Assembly: GCF_028765165.1 (NCBI RefSeq)
Contig: NZ_JARADB010000010.1
Coordinates: 50,436 to 114,435, forward strand
Reading direction: 5' to 3'
Source of the DNA: Paenibacillus sp. MAHUQ-63
Lineage (GTDB): Bacteria; Bacillota; Bacilli; Paenibacillales; NBRC-103111
DNA: 64,000 nt
The translations under genes and the position numbers were made by a program. The notes under the pieces were generated by a model. The model was not told the origin of the DNA. It worked only from the letters and a program-made list of their open reading frames with translations, and did not search any database. How positions within the stretch are numbered: the stretch's first letter is position 1; each line of letters opens with the position of its first letter. This document shows positions 14,766-22,802 of this stretch, one piece after another.

Positions 14766-15722
14766 ATGAACGAGACCGCATTTGACGAACCATTATTTAC
14801 AAGCTTGAAGCCGGGCTTAACCTCGTTCTGTTACCGAATGCTAGGCTCCATGGACGATGCGGACGATGCCGTTCAGGAAACGAGTATTCGGGTCTGGCAG
14901 AGCTGGAGCACGTTCAGACAGGATTCCTCGTTCAAAACTTGGGTCTATCGGATTGCTTCCAACCTGTGCTTGGACAAGCTGAGACAATCCAAACGCCGCG
15001 CGCTTCCCGTTGACCTGTTCGACCCGGCCGTCGCCATCGTCGAGCCGCGCAACACGCTGCCGGACTCTGCCTGGATTTGGCCGTCTCCCGACTTTGGGGG
15101 CAATCCGGAGGATCGGCTCGTCCGCAGAGAAACCCTTCAACTGTGCTTCATCGCTCTCCTGCAGACCTTGCCTCCGCGGCAGCGAGCGGTACTCATTTTG
15201 AAAGATGTATTTGAATGGTCCTCCAAGCAGATCGCGGAAACGTTGGCGATGTCGCCGGCAGCGGTGAACAGCGCCTTGCAAAGAGCACGGGAGACGATGG
15301 ACCGGGCGCAGCTTCGCTCGGATGAGCTCAGCAGCATGGACGTTCAACCGGAGCAGCAGCTGCTGTCCAGGTATGTGGAGGCCTTCGAGCAATTCGATAT
15401 TGCTGCGCTCGTCGCGTTGTTCCACGAGGAAGGCAGCATGTCGATGCCGCCCTTCGAGATGTGGATCCGCGGCAAGGAAGATTTGGCCGCCTTCTATTCG
15501 CTTACTCGCTGGCATTGCGAGGGTTCGCGATTTGTGCCCATTACGGTGAATGGAGGTTATCCGGCGTTGGCCCAGTATATGCCGGGCAAAGAGGGCTCTG
15601 GCCTGGTACCCTGGGGCATCCACGTCATCGAAACCAAAGAAAATCAAATCCTGCACGTTCAAAACTTCATTCATACGCCATTATTTTCGCGATTTGGGCT
15701 GCCTGAGCGAATTGACCGATGA
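14766..15722 (+). CDS. ECF sigma factor with SnoaL-like C-terminal domain (TIGR02960/SigG-like)
   Basis: 318 residues; GGGAGGCTGCG precedes the ATG. Region 2 reads SFCYRMLGSMDDADDAVQET, VWQSWSTFRQDSSFKTWVYR. Region 4 reads LPPRQRAVLILKDVFEWSSK, QIAETLAMSPAAVNSALQRA. After about residue 190 comes a SnoaL/NTF2-like domain (LLSRYVEAFEQFDIAALVAL, MPPFEMWIRGKEDL). This architecture matches long ECF groups that lack a separate anti-sigma factor and are thought to be controlled by the C-terminal domain. No anti-sigma gene is adjacent. The SRPBCC gene 76 bases downstream is likely co-transcribed. Confidence 0.88.
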   Translation: MNETAFDEPLFTSLKPGLTSFCYRMLGSMDDADDAVQETSIRVWQSWSTFRQDSSFKTWVYRIASNLCLDKLRQSKRRALPVDLFDPAVAIVEPRNTLPDSAWIWPSPDFGGNPEDRLVRRETLQLCFIALLQTLPPRQRAVLILKDVFEWSSKQIAETLAMSPAAVNSALQRARETMDRAQLRSDELSSMDVQPEQQLLSRYVEAFEQFDIAALVALFHEEGSMSMPPFEMWIRGKEDLAAFYSLTRWHCEGSRFVPITVNGGYPALAQYMPGKEGSGLVPWGIHVIETKENQILHVQNFIHTPLFSRFGLPERIDR

Positions 15723-15798
15723 ATTTCGTCATTGGCTTACGTCTATATTATTGAGAATAACCAAACGACGAATATCATGAGAGAGGTGTCTATTCAAA

Positions 15799-16224
15799 AT
15801 GGAAACGAGTCAACCGACGAAAGTAACCGTGCAAGCCGTCATTCAAGCCCCTGTCGAGAAGGTATGGCGCTATTGGACCGAGCCGGATCACATCACGAAG
15901 TGGAATCAAGCGTCCGAGGACTGACATGCGCCGCGAGCCGAAAACGATCTGCGGGTCGGCGGCAAGTTTCTGACACGGATGGAAGCGAAGGATGGCAGCA
16001 TGGGCTTTGATTTTGGCGGCGTCTACGATGTCGTGAATCGGCATGAGGCGATCGGCTACACCATGGAGGACGGAAGAAGAGTGGATATTGCTTTCTTCGA
16101 TCAAGGGGATGAGACGAAGGTCATTGAAACGTTCGACGCGGAAAGCTCCAATCCCGTCGAGTTCCAGCAAGCAGGCTGGCAAGCGATCATGGACAATTTC
16201 AAAGCCTATACCGAACAAAATTAA
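15799..16224 (+). pseudogene. SRPBCC/AHSA1-like protein interrupted by one in-frame UGA
   Basis: The frame from the ATG at 15799 to the TAA at 16222 is complete apart from a TGA at 15922-15924. Before it: APVEKVWRYWTEPDHITKWN, QASED. After it: HAPRAENDLRVGGKFLTRME, FDFGGVYDVVN, GYTMEDGRRVDIAFF, and QAGWQAIMDNFKAYTEQN. Family members have Trp where the TGA stands (the DWHxPRAxNDLRxGG pattern), so a TGG-to-TGA change is the simplest reading. This may be a true nonsense mutation, a sequence error, or readthrough. Everything else is intact, so the damage would be recent. It follows the sigma-factor gene and may be its target. Confidence 0.85.
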
Positions 16225-16235
16225 TCATCGCGAAG

Positions 16236-16272
16236 AAGACGCCGGGGAAGATGCCCGGCGTCTTTCTTTTTG
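16236..16272 (+). terminator. Rho-independent terminator
   Basis: AAGACGCCGGG and CCCGGCGTCTT form a perfect 11-bp stem with a 7-base loop, followed by TCTTTTT. It ends the sigma/SRPBCC unit. Confidence 0.85.
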
Positions 16273-16303
16273 AACCCTAGTACGAGCGTGCTCTCCGTTA
16301 GCC

Positions 16304-16720
16304 TTAACCTTGCGCGGCATCCGTGTTCATGTAGTTAATGGCCCACAGATGGCCGTCCAAGTCCACGAAGCCCCAATGATACATGAACCCATGATCTTCA
16401 GGATCAGCGTGCAATTTCCCGCCCAAGGAGACCGCGGTATTCACGATTTCATCGACCTTTTCCCGGCTCTCGAAGGCCAAGGCGATCGTCATCTGCGCGT
16501 ACTTGCTCGTATCGACGGATTCCTTCTCCGTGAGCGTATTAAAGAATGCTTGATTGATCAGCATGACCTGCAGGTTGTCGCCGATCACGATGGCTACCGA
16601 ATTCTCGTTATCGGGGAATTGCGGGTTGAGCTCGAATCCGAGTCCGGTGAAGAACGCTTTCGATTGTTGTACGTTTTTTACAGGCAGGTTGAAGCTCGTG
16701 AATGCGGACGTTAATGCCAT
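16304..16720 (-). CDS. VOC-family (glyoxalase/dioxygenase-like) protein
   Basis: 138 residues from the ATG at 16720, with AGAGGTG eight bases upstream. It shows one paired beta-alpha-beta-beta-beta module set: FNLPVKNVQQSKAFFTGLGF, SVAIVIGDNLQVMLI, then VDEIVNTAVSLGGKLHADPE, YHWGFVDLDGHLWAINYM. The close is typical of the PhnB/YaeR-like extradiol dioxygenase branch (D-x-D-G-x-x-W). These are usually metal-dependent lyases, dioxygenases or antibiotic-resistance proteins, and the substrate is unknown. The gene converges on the sigma/SRPBCC unit and is divergent from the P-loop kinase. Confidence 0.85.
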   Translation of the reverse strand: MALTSAFTSFNLPVKNVQQSKAFFTGLGFELNPQFPDNENSVAIVIGDNLQVMLINQAFFNTLTEKESVDTSKYAQMTIALAFESREKVDEIVNTAVSLGGKLHADPEDHGFMYHWGFVDLDGHLWAINYMNTDAAQG

Positions 16721-16967
16721 TTTCAAAACACCTCTTCGTCAAATTAGTTTGTGTTCATTTATGCCTTCGTTTATATAGACGACAGCTAATCCGGGAATTC
16801 ATCGGTCTCATGGATTGGGAAGCGTAAATTTTGAAAAATAACTTGGTATGGAGTTCGGATACCCGCCATTCCCGTAAGGTTGCTTATTCTTATTGTGAAG
16901 GGATGAAGATTGAACGTCTCTAAAAAGGAATTCGTCTGAATATATGACAATTAAAGGGGGTTAAACA

Positions 16968-17519
16968 ATGAATAGGATTGTAGTCGTAACGGTAGGTAAA
17001 ACGCATAGTGGTAAGACGACCTTCGCTAAACAGTTAGAATTGCACTTGAAAAACTCAGTTACTATTGACCAAGATAATCAAGCATCTTTTATTAACGCTT
17101 ACTATAAATCGTTACGTCCGAAAGAAGGTCCAAATACGCTGAAATACACAATTACTCAAACGATAGTCGACTACGCAGTCAATCAGACCGATTCTCACCT
17201 CGTTCTATGCAATTCTAATCTTGCACGAAACGGTCGTATGGAGGTACTAAACTATTTTCGAAAGAATGGATTTATAACCATTCTTGTCTATTTTAATATT
17301 CCAGATCATGTACTACAAGTTCGAGTAACAGAAAGTCAGCGAAGCAAAGACATTTTTAGGAGTGCCTCAACGTTCGGGGATGTACTTGCTCGACAACAAA
17401 AGAGCGAAGTTCTTACCCCAGAAATAAGCGAAGCTGACCACCTCTTTGTCGTTACCCGTAATGAAGAAGATGTACCGATTGTTATTAATAAAATTTGTGA
17501 AATCGCCGAAGATAAGTAG
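16968..17519 (+). CDS. P-loop ATPase/kinase (AAA_33-like)
   Basis: 183 residues; AAAGGGGG stands upstream of the ATG. Walker A is GKTHSGKTT at about residues 11-19. An early Asp after beta-2 (VTIDQDNQ) and a later QR-type lid (VTESQRSKDIF) fit a small-molecule or polynucleotide-kinase-like fold related to zeta toxins and AAA_33 proteins. It probably phosphorylates a small molecule or nucleic acid end. Without an antitoxin gene nearby, a toxin role is not supported. It is AT-rich compared with the flanking reductase genes. Confidence 0.75.
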   Translation: MNRIVVVTVGKTHSGKTTFAKQLELHLKNSVTIDQDNQASFINAYYKSLRPKEGPNTLKYTITQTIVDYAVNQTDSHLVLCNSNLARNGRMEVLNYFRKNGFITILVYFNIPDHVLQVRVTESQRSKDIFRSASTFGDVLARQQKSEVLTPEISEADHLFVVTRNEEDVPIVINKICEIAEDK

Positions 17520-17624
17520 ATTATGGGACAGAGCGCCGCGGCTGGCAGCTGACCCTTGTTTCATTGAATAAGTGGGCAGTTTTGCACCACATGGTTGTCT
17601 TCAAAAAGAAATTTTAATTTTTAC

Positions 17625-17655
17625 TTGAACCTTACGTAACGTAATGATTTATAGT
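17625..17655 (+). promoter_or_regulatory. MerR/TipA-type promoter with 19-bp spacer
   Basis: TTGAAC (17625-17630) and TATAGT (17650-17655) are 19 bases apart, and the spacer contains the palindrome TTACGTAACGTAA. A long spacer with a central dyad is the hallmark of promoters untwisted by MerR-family activators, and this sequence matches the CTTACGTAACGTAAG type used by TipA/Mta-like members. No intact MerR gene is in the window. Confidence 0.75.
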
Positions 17656-17735
17656 GAACGTAACAGCAGGACGAAACACGGGCCAACGGCCGAAAAATCG
17701 CACAAAATAAATTCGAAATTGGAGGAGAAATAATC

Positions 17736-18302
17736 ATGAGAAAACTCGTATTGTTCATGCATGTGTCGCTGGACGGGTATGCGTCGGATACGAACGGAGG
17801 ACTCGATTGGATCCCGTATGACGAGGAAATCGAGAAATACGCCGAGGAGGTCGTAGCCGAAGTCGGCTCTCCCGTATACGGACGCACGACGTATCGGATG
17901 ATGGAGAGCTACTGGCCCACGGTACTGGACAACCCGAATGCGTCGAGGCACGATATGGAACATGCCAAATGGGTGCAGGATGTTAAGAAGATCGTCATTT
18001 CCAGTACGATGGACAAGGCGGAATGGAACAATACGACGCTGATCAAGGACAATATCGCAGAGGAAATCAAGGCGCTCAAGGAGCAGCCTGGCAAAAATCT
18101 CGTTATCTTCGGCAGTCCGGGAGCGGCGAAGACGCTGCTGGAGCTCGGCCTGATCGACGAGTTCCTGCTGACGATTTGTCCGGTCGTCCTTGGCGGCGGA
18201 AAATCGGCATTCGACGGCGGCGAGAAAATCAGGCTCAAGCTGCTATCCAGCCGGACGCTCAAGTCGGGGATTATCGCGACCCGCTATGAGTTGGAGAAAT
18301 AG
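17736..18302 (+). CDS. Dihydrofolate-reductase-like protein (RibD C-terminal domain family)
   Basis: 188 residues from the ATG, with TTGGAGGAG upstream. It opens MRKLVLFMHVSLDGYASDTN, which is the RibD_C/DHFR-like start, followed by GSPVYGRTTYRMMESYWP, VISSTMD, and the nucleotide-binding LVIFGSPGAAKTLLELGLID with LGGGKSAF near the end. Bacillales carry many of these NADPH-dependent reductase homologues (YwjB/YyaP type), mostly without known substrates. The promoter upstream is MerR-type, so expression is probably induced by a toxic compound. Confidence 0.9.
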   Translation: MRKLVLFMHVSLDGYASDTNGGLDWIPYDEEIEKYAEEVVAEVGSPVYGRTTYRMMESYWPTVLDNPNASRHDMEHAKWVQDVKKIVISSTMDKAEWNNTTLIKDNIAEEIKALKEQPGKNLVIFGSPGAAKTLLELGLIDEFLLTICPVVLGGGKSAFDGGEKIRLKLLSSRTLKSGIIATRYELEK

Positions 18303-18335
18303 CCCTCGCCACTCAAGCCTTTATTTATATCCACG

Positions 18336-18375
18336 AAGAAGCCAGCAGCCCATTGGGTTTGCTGGCTTCTTGCAT
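18336..18375 (+). terminator. Rho-independent terminator
   Basis: AAGAAGCCAGCA pairs with TGCTGGCTTCTT, with an inner CCCATTGGG. It shares the AGCCAGCA/TGCTGGCT stem with the terminator at 14648. Confidence 0.8.
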
Positions 18376-18495
18376 TCTCTGCGATGACAGTATGTAGAAA
18401 GGCTGCGTGTATTTTAGTTTGTTGTCTTGCAACTCTGAAGAAGAGAAGCTAGTATTTATAGTAAATTCTTTTCCAGAAAGGGAGGGTGGCTAATT

Positions 18496-20856
18496 ATGAA
18501 AATTCCTTTTATTTTACGCCTTCTCGATAGCCGCAAAAGCGCACTTTCGACGATCATCGCTTCGAATTTATTTATACTTTTGGTACCGCTTGCAATGGGC
18601 GTATTCTTGTACAGCAAGGTTGAGCAAAGCCTGGAGAAGAGCACGACAAGAACTAATGTAGCCATGCTCGAGCAGCTTAAGCTGTCACTTGATAATAAAA
18701 TTTCGGAAGTGGATACGTTAATGCGCCAGGTTGTGTTTGACCCGAAGCTGGATTACATGCTTAAAATTCCGGTGGATGCCAAAGACGTGGACAAGTATGA
18801 ATTTATTCAATTCATGCGCGACAAGATGAGCAAATATCACAGCATGACTAGCGATTTCATCCTTGATTACTATGTTTTCTTCGCAAACAGCGATACGATT
18901 GTGAAATCGGATCTGGTGACGGACTCCCGCACCTTTTATTCCATCTACTACCCTTATAAAAACTTGACCTATGACAGCTGGCGCCAGCTGCTGGCCAAGG
19001 AGCATAAGATGTCCTATCTGCCGTTAGCTTCCTTATCCGAAGGTACTGATCAAGCCCCCAAGCAAGTTATCACCTATATGCAGTCGTTGCCCGTTCAATC
19101 GCAATCTCAAAATCTCGGGAGCTTTATCGTGCTGATTGACGGCAATCACGTCAAGGAACTGTTCGCGCAGATGGAATCGGCCAGCCATAGCTCCATCTAT
19201 ATCATTGACGGCGCAGGAAATACGATTATGAGCAACAGTGAACTAGCGTTTCCTCCTGAGCTCCTGACACGCATTCAAGAAAGCAACGGACCATTCGATT
19301 ACCGGCTCGGGAATGTCGATCAAGTGGTTTCGAGTACGTCTTCGCAGAAAGCAGGGTGGAAATATGTGTCCATTATGCCGAATGACGTTTTTATGCAGCA
19401 GGTGAATCAGATCCAGCGCTGGTCGCTCGGTTTATTTATCCTTTGTCTCATTTGCGGGCTGGTTGCTGTCAGTATCGGAGCATACCGTACGTATAAGCCT
19501 CTGCAGAGGACCGTTAATGCGATTATGCGAGGAAAAGAAATGATCGGACGCCCTGCTGCGAACGAATACGAGTTTATTCAACAGACCGTGGAAGGCTCTA
19601 TTCATGAAGAGAAAAATTTGCGCAGTACATTAGCTCAGCAGGTTCCGTTCATCCGCGCTAACTACTTGTCCCGTTTGCTGAATGGTTATATGGATCTGCA
19701 GCTCTCGGATGAAAGCAGAGACTCACTCCAATTTATGAATCTAGCCTTTATCAGCGAAAGCTTCACCGTTCTCCTTGTGAACATTGAGGATGTTCATTTC
19801 TCGGAGGAACAAGCTGAGCGGCAGTGGGCACATGCCAGGTTTATCGTATCCAACATCGGAACGGATCTCATTGGGGTCCATCATAAAGGCTTCCACGTCG
19901 AGCTTGATCGGGATCGCATTGCCTTTCTCGTGAACATATCGGCAGAGCACAAGCATACGGCTGAGAGCACGATTCGCGAAATCGCAGAATCACTCCTTAG
20001 CATCATTTCCCAGAGATTTCAAATCGATATCACGATCGCGGTTGGCGGTATTCATTCCGGGCCCAAAGCCATTCGCGATGCGTACCCGGAAGCGCTCGCA
20101 GCTCTTGAATACAGGTTAATTCTTGGCAAGCATACGGTGATCCATTTTCAAGATATTCTCGAGGTTAAGCACCATTATTATTATCCGCTTGAAATTGAAA
20201 TACAGCTCATTAATTTTGTCCGCAGCGGGGATATTGAAAATGTGAAGAAGCTGCTCGATAAAATTTACTCGATGAATTTCGATTCCGGACATATTTCCCC
20301 CGAGTTAGGGAAAGCCCTTTTCTTCAACGTGACGAGTACGCTCTTGAAAATTGTGAACTCCACGCATACGGATCAGGTGGAAGTGCTGGGCGCGGACTTC
20401 GATCCGATCAAGGAAGTGTTCAGCTATCCAACCGCGCAAGGCATGTACGCCAAAACCATAGACCTGTACGAGATGCTGACCCGTTCGTTTAATATCGATC
20501 GATCCGATCACAGTACGCAGCGTCTGGAGGAAGTCATTAGCCTTGTCCATGACCATCTTGGCGACCCGAGCCTTGGCGTTGCACAATTAGCTGAGAGTAT
20601 TCAAATGACACCGCAATATCTTTCGACTTTTTTTAAAAAGCATCATGGACAAAACCTGCTGGATTACATCACCAACAAACGAATGGAGCAAGCGAAGCTG
20701 CTGATGAAGCATAGGGAACTCACCATTGTTCAGATTGCCCATAAGGTCGGCTACAACAATGATGCCGTGTTCATCCGGGCATTCAAAAAGCTTGAGGGCG
20801 TAACGCCTGGCAAATATCGTGAGGCGATGTTGGCGGAAATCGTTGGATCAGATTAA
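18496..20856 (+). CDS. Membrane-bound AraC-family regulator with extracellular sensor domain
   Basis: 786 residues from the ATG at 18496; AAAGGGAGG stands upstream. Transmembrane helix 1 covers about residues 19-40 and helix 2 about 309-331 (LGLFILCLICGLVAVSIGAY). The ~270-residue segment between them is outside the cell and resembles a Cache-type sensor. The cytoplasmic part ends in an AraC double HTH: LGVAQLAESIQMTPQYLSTF, FKKHHGQNLLDYITNKRMEQ, IAHKVGYNNDAVFIRAFKKL. This one-component architecture is characteristic of Paenibacillus sugar loci. It precedes the ABC genes by about 225 bases and is probably their activator, sensing an extracellular saccharide. Confidence 0.92.
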   Translation: MKIPFILRLLDSRKSALSTIIASNLFILLVPLAMGVFLYSKVEQSLEKSTTRTNVAMLEQLKLSLDNKISEVDTLMRQVVFDPKLDYMLKIPVDAKDVDKYEFIQFMRDKMSKYHSMTSDFILDYYVFFANSDTIVKSDLVTDSRTFYSIYYPYKNLTYDSWRQLLAKEHKMSYLPLASLSEGTDQAPKQVITYMQSLPVQSQSQNLGSFIVLIDGNHVKELFAQMESASHSSIYIIDGAGNTIMSNSELAFPPELLTRIQESNGPFDYRLGNVDQVVSSTSSQKAGWKYVSIMPNDVFMQQVNQIQRWSLGLFILCLICGLVAVSIGAYRTYKPLQRTVNAIMRGKEMIGRPAANEYEFIQQTVEGSIHEEKNLRSTLAQQVPFIRANYLSRLLNGYMDLQLSDESRDSLQFMNLAFISESFTVLLVNIEDVHFSEEQAERQWAHARFIVSNIGTDLIGVHHKGFHVELDRDRIAFLVNISAEHKHTAESTIREIAESLLSIISQRFQIDITIAVGGIHSGPKAIRDAYPEALAALEYRLILGKHTVIHFQDILEVKHHYYYPLEIEIQLINFVRSGDIENVKKLLDKIYSMNFDSGHISPELGKALFFNVTSTLLKIVNSTHTDQVEVLGADFDPIKEVFSYPTAQGMYAKTIDLYEMLTRSFNIDRSDHSTQRLEEVISLVHDHLGDPSLGVAQLAESIQMTPQYLSTFFKKHHGQNLLDYITNKRMEQAKLLMKHRELTIVQIAHKVGYNNDAVFIRAFKKLEGVTPGKYREAMLAEIVGSD

Positions 20857-20862
20857 TAATTG

Positions 20863-20886
20863 GCAGCCTCTAGGAGGCTGCTTTAT
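20863..20886 (+). terminator. Rho-independent terminator
   Basis: GCAGCCTC, TAG, GAGGCTGC is a perfect 8-bp stem followed by TTTATT. The remaining gap to 21081 contains the palindrome CCGGTACCGG at 21033-21042 but no clear promoter. Confidence 0.8.
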
Positions 20887-21081
20887 TCATATAACGGCAA
20901 CTGACGATTTGTAAGACGGACTGATGATTTCTCAGAATGGGCTGATTTCTTACGAAAGTACAGTGCAAATGAAAAGTCGGCAGTATTCAGAACTGTGCAG
21001 GTGAAGCATACTTAGGTGCAGGTGCCGGGTGACCGGTACCGGCTAGGCTCCGGTTATGATGAGAAAAGGGAGGCAAGAAAA

Positions 21082-22722
21082 ATGAAGAAAAGTTTGAGAT
21101 CGATTGGTTCTGTTCTTGTGTTATCTGCTGTTGTCGTGTCGGCAGCGGCTTGCAGCAGTAATACGGAAAGCGGGCAATCCTCCGCATCGCCGCAATCCGG
21201 CAGCGAAGCCCAGCCGCCCAAGTTGACGAAATTGACGTATTGGGTTCCTAACCACACCGCAGCTTCCTCACAAATGAAAACGTATGCAGAAATGGGCATG
21301 TATAAGGAACTTGAAAAAGTAACCGGCGTGAAGGTTGAATTCCAGCATCCTCCGATCGAGGCTTCGCAGGCGCAAGAGCAATTCAACTTAATGATTGCGA
21401 GTGGCGGGCTTCCGGATGTCATTGAAGCAAGCTGGGGGGCGACAAGCGGTGCGGTCATTCGTTATCCCGGCGGGCCGGAAAAAGCGATCTTGGACAAAAA
21501 AATCATTAAGCTGAATGAGTTGATCGACCAGTATGCACCGAACTTGAAGAAGCTGCTTGCCGACCATCCCGACTGGAAGAAACAAATTTCAACGGATGAA
21601 GGCAGCATTTACGCATTCCCGTTCCTGCGCGGGGACGATAAAGTCAGGGTATTCTTCGGCCCGTCGATTCGCCAAGATTGGCTGGATAAGCTGGGACTGA
21701 AGATGCCGGAGACGATCGACGAATGGTACAACGTCTTGAAGGCGTTTAAAGAGAAGGACCCGAACGGCAACGGCAAAGCGGATGAAATTCCGATCTATTT
21801 GGATAAAAACTTGTTCGCAACCGACGCGCCTTTCCTCGGCGCATGGGGCATCAACTACAGCTTCTATCAGGATGGAGGCAAGGTCAAGTACGGCCCGATC
21901 CAGCCGGCGTACAAGGAGTTCTTGGCTACCATGAACAAGTGGTACAAGGAGGGCCTGCTTGATAAAGATTTCGCAGCGCCGAACGATAAGCTGTTCGACA
22001 ACAAAATGACGACCAACCTCTTGGGGGCGACCGCGTCCTTTAACGGGGGAGGAATCGGCAAATATGCAGGACTCATGAAAGATAAGGATCCCAAATTCGA
22101 TCTGGAAGCGGCGCCTTATCCCGTCTTGAAGGCTGGCGATAAAGCGATCTGGGGACAAAAGGATTTTGCCTATAACGGGGTTGGAGCAGCGATCACGACA
22201 GCTAACAAGAATCCGATCGAAACCGTGAAATGGCTGGATTATGCGTACGGGGAAAAAGGGGATTTGCTCTTCAACTATGGGGTGGAAGGCGCCAGCTACA
22301 AGATGGAGAACGGCAAAGCGACGTTCCTGCCTGAAATACTGAATCCGCCGGCAGGCACCAGCATCCAGCAAGCCATTGCCAAATATAACCGCGCAACGTG
22401 GAGCGCTCCTTTCGTGCTTAGCGATAATTTCCAAATGCAGTATCTCGCGCTTCCACAGCAGAAGAAGGCCTTGGAAGTTTGGTCGAAGCCAACCGCCGAG
22501 CGCAAAATCCCGCTTGTTTCTCCGACGCAGGATGAAAGCAGCAAGTTCGCTTCCATTGTCACCGATATCCAAACGTACCAAGATGAGATGCTCTTAAAAT
22601 TCATCATGGGCGTCGAACCGCTCGATCAATTCGATCAATACGTGAAAAAGATTCAAAGTATGGGGATCGATGAGGCGATTAAAATTCAGCAGGGCGCACT
22701 CGAACGTTTCAATAAACGTTAA
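21082..22722 (+). CDS. Lipoprotein solute-binding protein of a sugar ABC transporter (LplA-like)
   Basis: 546 residues from the ATG at 21082 (AAAGGGAGG upstream); the frame extends back to 21016 but the signal peptide begins at 21082. Basic MKKSLRS, a hydrophobic stretch, then SAAAC gives a lipobox with Cys24, so the mature protein is anchored outside the membrane. The mature part shows family features such as NLMIASGGLPDVIEASWG and the acidic linker FKEKDPNGNGKADEIP, characteristic of the large Paenibacillus LplA/YtcQ group of oligosaccharide-binding proteins. The ligand is probably an oligosaccharide from plant polysaccharide, given the downstream hydrolase. Confidence 0.93.
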   Translation: MKKSLRSIGSVLVLSAVVVSAAACSSNTESGQSSASPQSGSEAQPPKLTKLTYWVPNHTAASSQMKTYAEMGMYKELEKVTGVKVEFQHPPIEASQAQEQFNLMIASGGLPDVIEASWGATSGAVIRYPGGPEKAILDKKIIKLNELIDQYAPNLKKLLADHPDWKKQISTDEGSIYAFPFLRGDDKVRVFFGPSIRQDWLDKLGLKMPETIDEWYNVLKAFKEKDPNGNGKADEIPIYLDKNLFATDAPFLGAWGINYSFYQDGGKVKYGPIQPAYKEFLATMNKWYKEGLLDKDFAAPNDKLFDNKMTTNLLGATASFNGGGIGKYAGLMKDKDPKFDLEAAPYPVLKAGDKAIWGQKDFAYNGVGAAITTANKNPIETVKWLDYAYGEKGDLLFNYGVEGASYKMENGKATFLPEILNPPAGTSIQQAIAKYNRATWSAPFVLSDNFQMQYLALPQQKKALEVWSKPTAERKIPLVSPTQDESSKFASIVTDIQTYQDEMLLKFIMGVEPLDQFDQYVKKIQSMGIDEAIKIQQGALERFNKR

Positions 22723-22802
22723 GGGAAGCGTAGAACAGGGAGAGGGGATGAGGTTTATCCCCCGTCCTCGCCTAGAAACAGAGAAGAAAGGATAGGGAGA
22801 AG

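Noticed and set aside
14841..15674. 277-codon open frame on the minus strand opposite the sigma-factor gene
   Set aside because: It is antisense to a gene with clear sigma region 2 and 4 motifs; its translation has no domain-like pattern and no ribosome site.
15922..15924. Selenocysteine reading of the UGA in the SRPBCC gene
   Set aside because: Relatives have Trp at this place, and no selenocysteine insertion hairpin is evident just after the UGA.
16968..17519. Zeta-toxin reading of the P-loop kinase
   Set aside because: No antitoxin gene is adjacent and the protein lacks the clear UNAG-kinase motifs; kept as a generic P-loop kinase.
21589..22581. 330-codon open frame on the minus strand opposite the solute-binding protein
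   Set aside because: The plus strand has a lipobox and family motifs; the minus frame is a composition effect of codon usage.
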